The notes under the pieces: model-generated | What the model was told of the DNA's origin: nothing | Databases searched by the model: none | What the model saw: the letters and a program-made list of their open reading frames with translations, nothing else | Assembly (NCBI GenBank): GCA_036346375.1 | Contig: JAYEVE010000231.1 | Span: 1,054,001-1,118,000 of the forward strand | DNA length: 64,000 nucleotides | Direction of reading: 5' to 3' | DNA from: Guadua angustifolia | Taxonomy: Eukaryota; Streptophyta; Magnoliopsida; Poales; Poaceae | Program-made: the position numbers and the translations under genes | Shown: in pieces, positions 57,626 to 64,000 of the stretch | Position numbering within the stretch: the stretch's first letter is position 1 | Layout: each line of letters starts with the position of its first letter

Positions 57626-59042
57626 CCGACGAAAACGGGCATAACTTTTGATTCCGGACTCTGATTTCAGTGATTTTCGACTCTATTGAAAGCTAAGAAC
57701 AAGGGCTACACAAATAACAAGGTCTTACTACCCAAATCTCCAAGGATAAATCCAGATTTCACAAAGAATCCAAGAGAGACCTACAATTCTCACTTTCCGG
57801 CACCACCAATACCACACTCTCTCTAAATTTCACAAGGATGGATCATTTGAGCCCTTGACACATCTAAAAGTCATTCAACGTCGCATCCCTCTTAATAGTA
57901 CGGCAATCCTTAGACTCAAATTAAATCAAAGATAATACAAGTCTAGAAACCGTTACTTGCCGTCTTCTTTCTTAACTCCGGTGCATGAAGACCTTCACCA
58001 AATGATTGATGACATTTTCGCCTTGTCCAACTTGACTCGATTCACCTCATGAGACTCTCGTCCTATCAACCTTGACTTGATCATCCTCTCCGACGATCTC
58101 CACGCCAAGTCGATCTTGACTTAGTCCTCAACTCTTGGTAACACCGCCGTCTTGTTGACCTCGGCTTAACGATCATCCTTTGAGATACCTTGGTCATCAT
58201 ACACGTACGGGACCTAATTCTTTCCAAACCACTCATGAAAGATATTAGTCCCAAAAGCTCAATAGATATAAATGAGTTGATATTGTGAACAGTTGAATAC
58301 CACAAGTGTTTCATATAAAGAAGCATAACATACATGGAAACACTTGACATAAGAAATGTTCTCTACTAAGTGCATCATGATGAATATATAATGTGATCTA
58401 TATGCACTAGAGATAATCGCCAACATGATGAATCAATTAAATCATGGCATGGATCACGATCTTTACTTTAAATGAAAGCACATGATAGAATATACACGAA
58501 TTGTACATGTGCAAATAATACTTGAAAAAGAGTAAATATGTGATCCAACTCTAGATTAAACTTCACTAGGAGAGATGCATGAAAAGATACACAACCAAAA
58601 TATGCATGCACCAAGTCAATCTATAGCAATGTGAAGTTTAACTCTAGTTATTACATGCATACTAAAAGCAAAGCACATAATGAACCCAAATGAACATATA
58701 TGCACAAATAAATATGACATGAACCAATGTGCATATATACAATCAACATTCTACTTGGAGTTCACTATGCATTTGCACAAAAGGAATGCAATAACAAATA
58801 TGGAAGGGATACCGAGATTGCATACCTTATCTTTGCTTAACCATCCACTTGATTTTCCTCTAAATAGATGAGACTAATACTCAACTTGGCAATGAACATG
58901 TTAGTCTCATAGCAATATAATCATATTAGAGGTTTGTCACTTGTTAAGTACTAAGTTAAGCATTTACACAATTACATAGATTGTCATTATATGTGTTTGT
59001 CATTAATCACCAAAATAACATTAGTGTCTAGATGCACTTTCA

Positions 59043-59056
59043 ATCTCCCCCTTTTT
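59043..59056 (-). other. Polypurine tract of the copia element
   Basis: On the minus strand AAAAAGGGGGAGAT directly precedes the LTR start TGAAAGTGC. This run is typical of SIRE-class copia elements and sets the LTR boundary. Confidence 0.8.
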
Positions 59057-62000
59057 GGTGATCTATGACAAACCTATTATCAATTTCACCAAATGACAAT
59101 ATTAAGATATTTAGCATTAAAACAAGCATGAAAAAACAATAAGAGATCATACTTACAAATTATCCCTTTTTGTCAATCGATTAGGGGACAATTGATAAAT
59201 CCATAAATTCTCCCCTTTTGTCATTAATCCCAAAAGGTGCTTAAAAGATCCTTATTGTTTATTCAATAAAATCTGTTCTCCCCCTTGATTGCACACTCAA
59301 TAGAAAGATTAGGGAGAACAAAATAAAAATAAGGAGCTAGTAATAGGATAATAATATTAAGCTCCCCCTAAATCTAGGCAAGATATGATACCAATTATAT
59401 CCAAGATTTAGGTAATGGATGTTTTCAATGATACCAATTTAAATGTAGTCATGATTCACAAGATGTAAGTGGTGCTTAAGCATGACACATGAATATGATT
59501 TCACATGGAGAAGATTTATTCTTTAAACATCAAGATCATACAGCAAATTTATATAATTTAAGCACATGCTCATGATCAAATTAAATTCTAACAATCACGA
59601 TCATATAGAGAAAATTATACAAGAAGGAATTGCTTATATGATCACATGATGTATACAAGATCATGAATCAAAATTGTATAAGAAAAATGCGCTTTCATGA
59701 TCGAGAATATCACAAAATTATCAAGGGCATACCTCTTTGCAATGTGTCACCCATATGTACCTTTTAATTCTTGATAATGCCAAATGCAAGTTAGATGACA
59801 CTTCAAAACAATTTAGGATTAGAGGATACCTCTTGAAAGATACTAATTGATGATACCAATTGAAAAATACAACACCATTTAAAATGAGACAATTGAGTAT
59901 AATGGTGTGCAAAGACATATTGAATATAGTCAAAAAGAAACACGTCCCTTTGTCGATTCTTGTCCACCGCATGTTCGAATTGGTCATGATCACTGCGCCC
60001 GGCCTTAGATCCCTCGGACTATGGAGCTTCTCTCCATTTCCTTCATCCCACCGTCGAAGATGATCCCTTTTCCAATACCTTGAACATCAATAGACAAGCA
60101 CACGATTTCCGGGAACAAATATCTTTCAACTTGACTCAAGTTAGTTTGATAATGTCTCAGTATAACATGCACGATATAGATGATAAACATGATAATACTA
60201 CTTGCATGCAATTTGAAAAAGTCAAGATACCAATTGAAGACTTCATTAGACCAATTTTCAATGAAAATATTTGAAGCTTATTCAAATTTAATCTTGACAT
60301 TCACTTGTAAGAGAGACAATGGGTAAACCACATTCGAGTTCACTCTTAAGCTTACAAGAGAATTTCTAATAAGATTCAAGAATTCTGCAAACTCTTTCTT
60401 TATATGGCTCAAAAGAGTGAAACCATGAAAACAGACCATATTTGGAGTTTTTAGAATACCACTTATAAAAACAAAATTTCCTCCCTTTTTGGCTTTTTGA
60501 AGAACCACATGTAAGAGATGCACAAAAAGGCGAAAGAAGGGTATCACACGAGTTATTTGAAACAAAATCAAATAACTCACTCCTCATTTTATTAGGCTTT
60601 ACAAAGCTCGCTTCATGATTCTTTTGAAGAATCCACAAATTTTGTCTAAAGAGGGTTAAACGAGGAACCCAAAACAAATACCATTTGATAAATTAGATAC
60701 CACTTTAAAGTATATCTCAATGGCTTTGCTTGAAAAACAACATAAATGAGCATTTTCAAATTTTGCTTGAAAAGCAATGCTCAACTAGGAATTTTCCTCT
60801 TTATGTATTTCAATGCATAAAGAATCTCACATAGAGAATTCTTAGGAGATTGAACTAACAATTTTAACTTGGGAGGAAATTCTTAATCAAGAATTTTGGG
60901 TATCGAATCTATGCTACAAGGAGGCAATTGAAAATACCACTTGTAGGAAATAATCGAGTTCAATGATACCACAAGAAAGAATTTAAGCAACCAAAAGATA
61001 TCACTTGAAAGTATAAGCAATAAGTCTTAATGATACCAATTGTCAAAATAGGAGAAACTCAATGATACCGGTTTGTAAACACACGAAATGAATAAATGCT
61101 CAATTGATACTACTTATAATCAAATCACTAAGAATTGATATCACTTGAAGGAATAATCGATAAAATCGATGAGTATCAGAGCAATAAACATTTCTGGGTA
61201 TCAAAGAGATGGACAACTTAAGATAGATCAAAAAAAATCTAAGATAAATCAAGACAAGTTGGATTTTCTTTTGAATTTTAAAATCTAAATCACAAAGATT
61301 AGAAAAGAGTATCAGTACATTAATAAGATGATACCACTTGGAAGCAATTTAGTGCCCAAAACTTGCAATAAATAAACTCCCCAAGATATTCAACAAATGA
61401 ATCATGGAGCCAATTGCATTTGAATAGCACAAGTTTTGTCCTTTTGAAGATTAAGTGGATATTCAATTGAATACAAGATTGATACCAAGTTTGAAATCCA
61501 ATTCAATTTAAAAACAGGCCAATCGGAAATTCCGACTTGAAATCGGATATTCCGATACGTTGAAAACTCCAGAAATCGGATATTCGATATGAATATCGGA
61601 TGTTCGATCGATGAAAATTCGAAAGCAGTTTTACGAGGATGTATCGGATATTCGATACTTGAAATTGGATATTCGATTAGTTAAAATTCCGAAATCGGGA
61701 TGATACCAATTTTAAAATTAAGTTGATACCAATTGAAAGCACTTCAAATAAGTTCCAAATGATTTGAAATTTTCAGGAAACCAACTTTGGACTATTTCAA
61801 ACATTGTTAAGCAATTTTTGTTTGCAAATAATTTTCTTTTAGCATAATTTTGGCAATATACGCTTTGAGGCATGAAAAGGAAAACAAACTTCATAAAAAC
61901 CTCAAAGTGCAACTTTAAATTTGATTTCATCCATAATTTGGAATTCATTTTGAAGCCATGAATTTCTAATGAATACAATGAAATCCAATTTGAATTACAA

Positions 62001-63103
62001 AATACTACTTGTAGGTATATTTGAGTTAAACACAAATATTTTGGCCAAATTAATTTCTAAAATAGGATTTCTCTTTTGAAGGCTTGCAAAACCCTTTTGA
62101 AATACATAATAAAATACTTTTGCAAGGCTTTTCACAAATTTAGGCCTTTTAAACACACTTTTTGACTTTTGTCCAAAGAGGATTCCTTTGAAGACCCAAA
62201 TGAAACCACAAAGTCAAATTTAATCAACACACAAATTCAAAAAGAAGCAATGGGTAAGATATGAAGATTTGAATTTTGTGTATGAGTCTAGAATACCATT
62301 TTGAACCGAAATTCTACACAAGAATTGATTCAAATGGTGAAACTCACAAAGTGCTAGAATATGACCATTATGGGTCAAGTATAGTTTTTCAGCGAGTTTT
62401 AAAATCAAATAACTTTTGATAAGTTGGTCTTTTTGAAAATCTTTTGAACACGAGAATTGTTAAGAATGACCAACTCTAGGATTTTCGTTTTGGAATTTCT
62501 TTCAAAAACATTTTAATTTTAATTCTAAGACAATTATAAGTTTAAATCCAAAACAAGATACTAGTAACTATCTTTTGGAGATAAAACTTGTTTTCTTTTC
62601 AAAATAGTTTTTGTAAAGCCAAAACCTTTGAAAAACATTTCAAATGCATTTGTATACATTTTGCAACTAGTTTTTCACAAGAAAACTAATAATATACAAA
62701 GTTTTAACTTTTGGCTAAATGGTTTGATTTTGAAAATATGTATTAGCACTTATATAAATATGGGCACACGTAGGGATGTGATACACATGAATATGACTTA
62801 GCACTCCCCCTAAATGTGCCACAATTTAACTTGCTCAAGATTGCAATAAGAGAACAGATAAGAGGCGAGAGCAAGTACTCACAACAAGCAATTAACTAAA
62901 TATTTGCATGATACTAATGCGTCTAAACCTACACAAGGCTAGAAGCAAAATAGTAATCAAATTAAATACTTGTTACCGAGATTGCATTGGCTCATGATTT
63001 GAAGTGATCGTCCCCATGCTTGGCTTCATTTTGCAAATGATGAAGTCTTCATTCTTTTGAAGAAGCCAAACGTCCAATGCATCTCCAAATGCCTAGAAAT
63101 CTT
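59057..63103 (-). mobile_element. Internal domain of the copia element, about 4 kb without pol
   Basis: A SIRE-like copia element should have integrase, RT and RNase H between gag and the 3' LTR. Reading all frames I see none of the usual blocks (no YVDDM, no integrase core). The DNA is AT-rich and noncoding. It carries recurring gataccaattg or gataccacttg motifs (59380-61740) and a second palindrome group of the type ATCGGATATTCCGAT (61500-61690). The element thus resembles a large non-autonomous derivative (LARD-like) that keeps gag. Frames such as 60366-60677 and 61718-62035 have no domain. Confidence 0.65.
61500..61695. repeat. Second palindrome cluster ATCGGATATTCCGAT
   Basis: At least five variants lie within 200 bp (cggaaattccga, atcggatattccgat, atcggatattcgatat, atcggatgttcgat, atcggatattcgat). 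The core differs from the LTR cluster (tat or att centre rather than cta), which suggests independent amplification of a related motif. Confidence 0.8.
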
Positions 63104-64000
63104 TTAGGCGATATTTGGTACCCAATCCTTGTTGGGTCCGGCAATGTTAGTCACAATAGATTTAGGAACCCAAATGGTCCTTATATTAGCATTTTTAATA
63201 AGACTAACACGACTAGAAATAGTTTTGCGGTTATTATTCCTCCTAAGTGATGTATTTGGATTTAAGTGAGAGGACTTAGGAGGGCCATTGTATTTTGCAA
63301 AACTACTTCCAGTTTGATTCCTTCTAAGCATATGATAATTGAAATTATGGATTGGCTTAGAGGATCTAGTATATCTAGCAAATGTTTTGCTATTGTTATT
63401 TCTCCTAAGCAATTTATTTGAATTGCTTTGTGTAGGCTTAGGAGTCCTAACAACTTTGGCAAGTTCATTTCTAGATTTACTCTTCCTATGCAAATGAATA
63501 TTATCAATTTTAACGGGCATAGGGGACTCGACAAGCTTGGCAAATACATTACCATTCTTGTCCTTCCTAAGCAAATAATCATTAAAATGATAAGTAGGCT
63601 TAGGGATTATACCTTTGGGACAATCCTTACCGATATGCCCCTTCTCCCGACAATTGTAGCAAGTATGCTTTGAACGTCTCTTTTTCTTGACTTGCTCTTT
63701 GTCGATTTGCCTCATTGTTGATGGTTGTGGCTTGATCTCCACTTTATTAGGGCACACGGAGGCGAAGTGGCCCTTCTTGTTGCAAGCAAAGCACTTGATG
63801 GTCTTTGAGTGTCTTGCGTTGTGCCTTGTCTTGCTAGTCTCCCTCTTGGAGATGTAGCCGAGCCCTTACTTATCTTGAGGCGCCCTTGGCTTGCTCAAGA
63901 TCTCATCGAGGATGGCTTTGCCCTTTATGCTCCTCTTCAAGTCATTTTCTAATCTAATGACTTAGGCCTTGAGCTCTTTATTTTCCTCTACAAGGTTAGT
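63104..64000 (-). pseudogene. SIRE/Maximus-like copia gag with two zinc knuckles
   Basis: The frame enters from beyond the window. On the minus strand it reads LENDLKRSIKGKAILDEIL near 63890-63950, then KCFACNKKGHFASVCP (about 63755-63805) and CYNCREKGHIGKDCP (about 63610-63660). Both fit C-x2-C-x4-H-x4-C RNA-binding knuckles. It continues with repeated LLRRNNNxKTFAR-like units (63250-63550) and ends IWVPKSIVTNIAGPNKDWVP, the usual end of grass SIRE-type gag. Two in-frame stops upstream (near 63867 and 63963) break the protein, leaving a 217-codon open part (63104-63757). It has no protease or integrase continuation. Confidence 0.85.

Larger units (their letters stand above)
56281..59042 (-). 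mobile_element. 3' LTR of a SIRE/Maximus-like Ty1/copia element (2762 bp)
   Basis: On the minus strand it starts TGAAAGTGCATCTAGACAC right after the PPT and ends CTATTCACCCCCCCTCTAGG, then cgacatccctgtcctttca. The run of Cs before the LTR end is a feature of grass SIRE-class LTRs. The LTR includes at least a dozen short palindromes of the type ATCGGACTATCCGAT (56358-57600), two tandem duplications (56640-56780 and 56975-57190), and AT-rich DNA near its start. The frames in it (56580-56906 among others) are not genes. The left edge cuts the chromovirus E protease. Confidence 0.8.

Noticed and set aside
59380..61740. tRNA genes suggested by initiator-tRNA complementarity
   Set aside because: Only the TGGTATC part recurs. 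There is no cloverleaf, anticodon loop or A/B box.

Overview
This is nuclear DNA from a grass (Poaceae; an Oryza-like genome is my best guess, inferred from the element types and one SBP-box exon). It is a transposable-element-dominated window in which nearly every long open frame is a shadow. I can support only one host-gene exon: exon 1 of a SQUAMOSA-promoter-binding-like (SPL/SBP-box) transcription factor on the minus strand (16114-16478). No second exon is visible. The sequence shows no prokaryotic features.

Layout. 1-8933: end of a plus-strand Ty3/gypsy chromovirus (Tekay-type; integrase tail, chromodomain-like tail, PPT) and its roughly 3.1 kb 3' LTR. That LTR is split by a 4.8 kb Mutator-like element (2445-7262, 10-bp TSD) and by a Tourist-like MITE (8006-8236). 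8934-10281: a miniature LTR element (TRIM-like: LTR, PBS, 0.2 kb internal, PPT, LTR), cut on its left by the chromovirus and split by a hAT element (9057-9781). 10282-19540: old intergenic DNA with a sibling hAT (13946-14557), the SPL exon with its putative promoter, and a CACTA terminus. 20137-21623 and 22117-26200: two more hAT elements, the second with a decayed transposase. 26575-26819: a solo copy of the TRIM-type LTR. 27131-33554: a 6.4 kb CACTA element carrying spliced-gene-like exons instead of a recognisable transposase. 33558-35877: unassigned.

35878-56280 is a pile of Tekay-type copies. Copy A (minus) has a truncated 3' LTR, integrase, RNase H and an RT tail. Copy B (minus) has a full 3.3 kb 3' LTR plus a decayed gag-pol. 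Copy E (plus) begins head-to-head with B and is broken by a 3.57 kb solo LTR (TSD tatat), a 722-bp solo LTR (TSD ataat) and an 801-bp hAT (TSD ctagtgaa). E is finally cut off in its protease by a Ty1/copia SIRE/Maximus-like element (56281 to the window end, minus). That element has a 2.76 kb LTR full of short palindromes, about 4 kb of internal DNA without pol, and a two-zinc-knuckle gag.

Ages can be ordered from the nesting: TRIM before the chromovirus before the MULE and MITE; E before the two solo LTRs, the hAT and the SIRE-like element. Most boundaries rest on target-site duplications and terminal motifs read directly. Family names are from established motif knowledge; no database search was possible.
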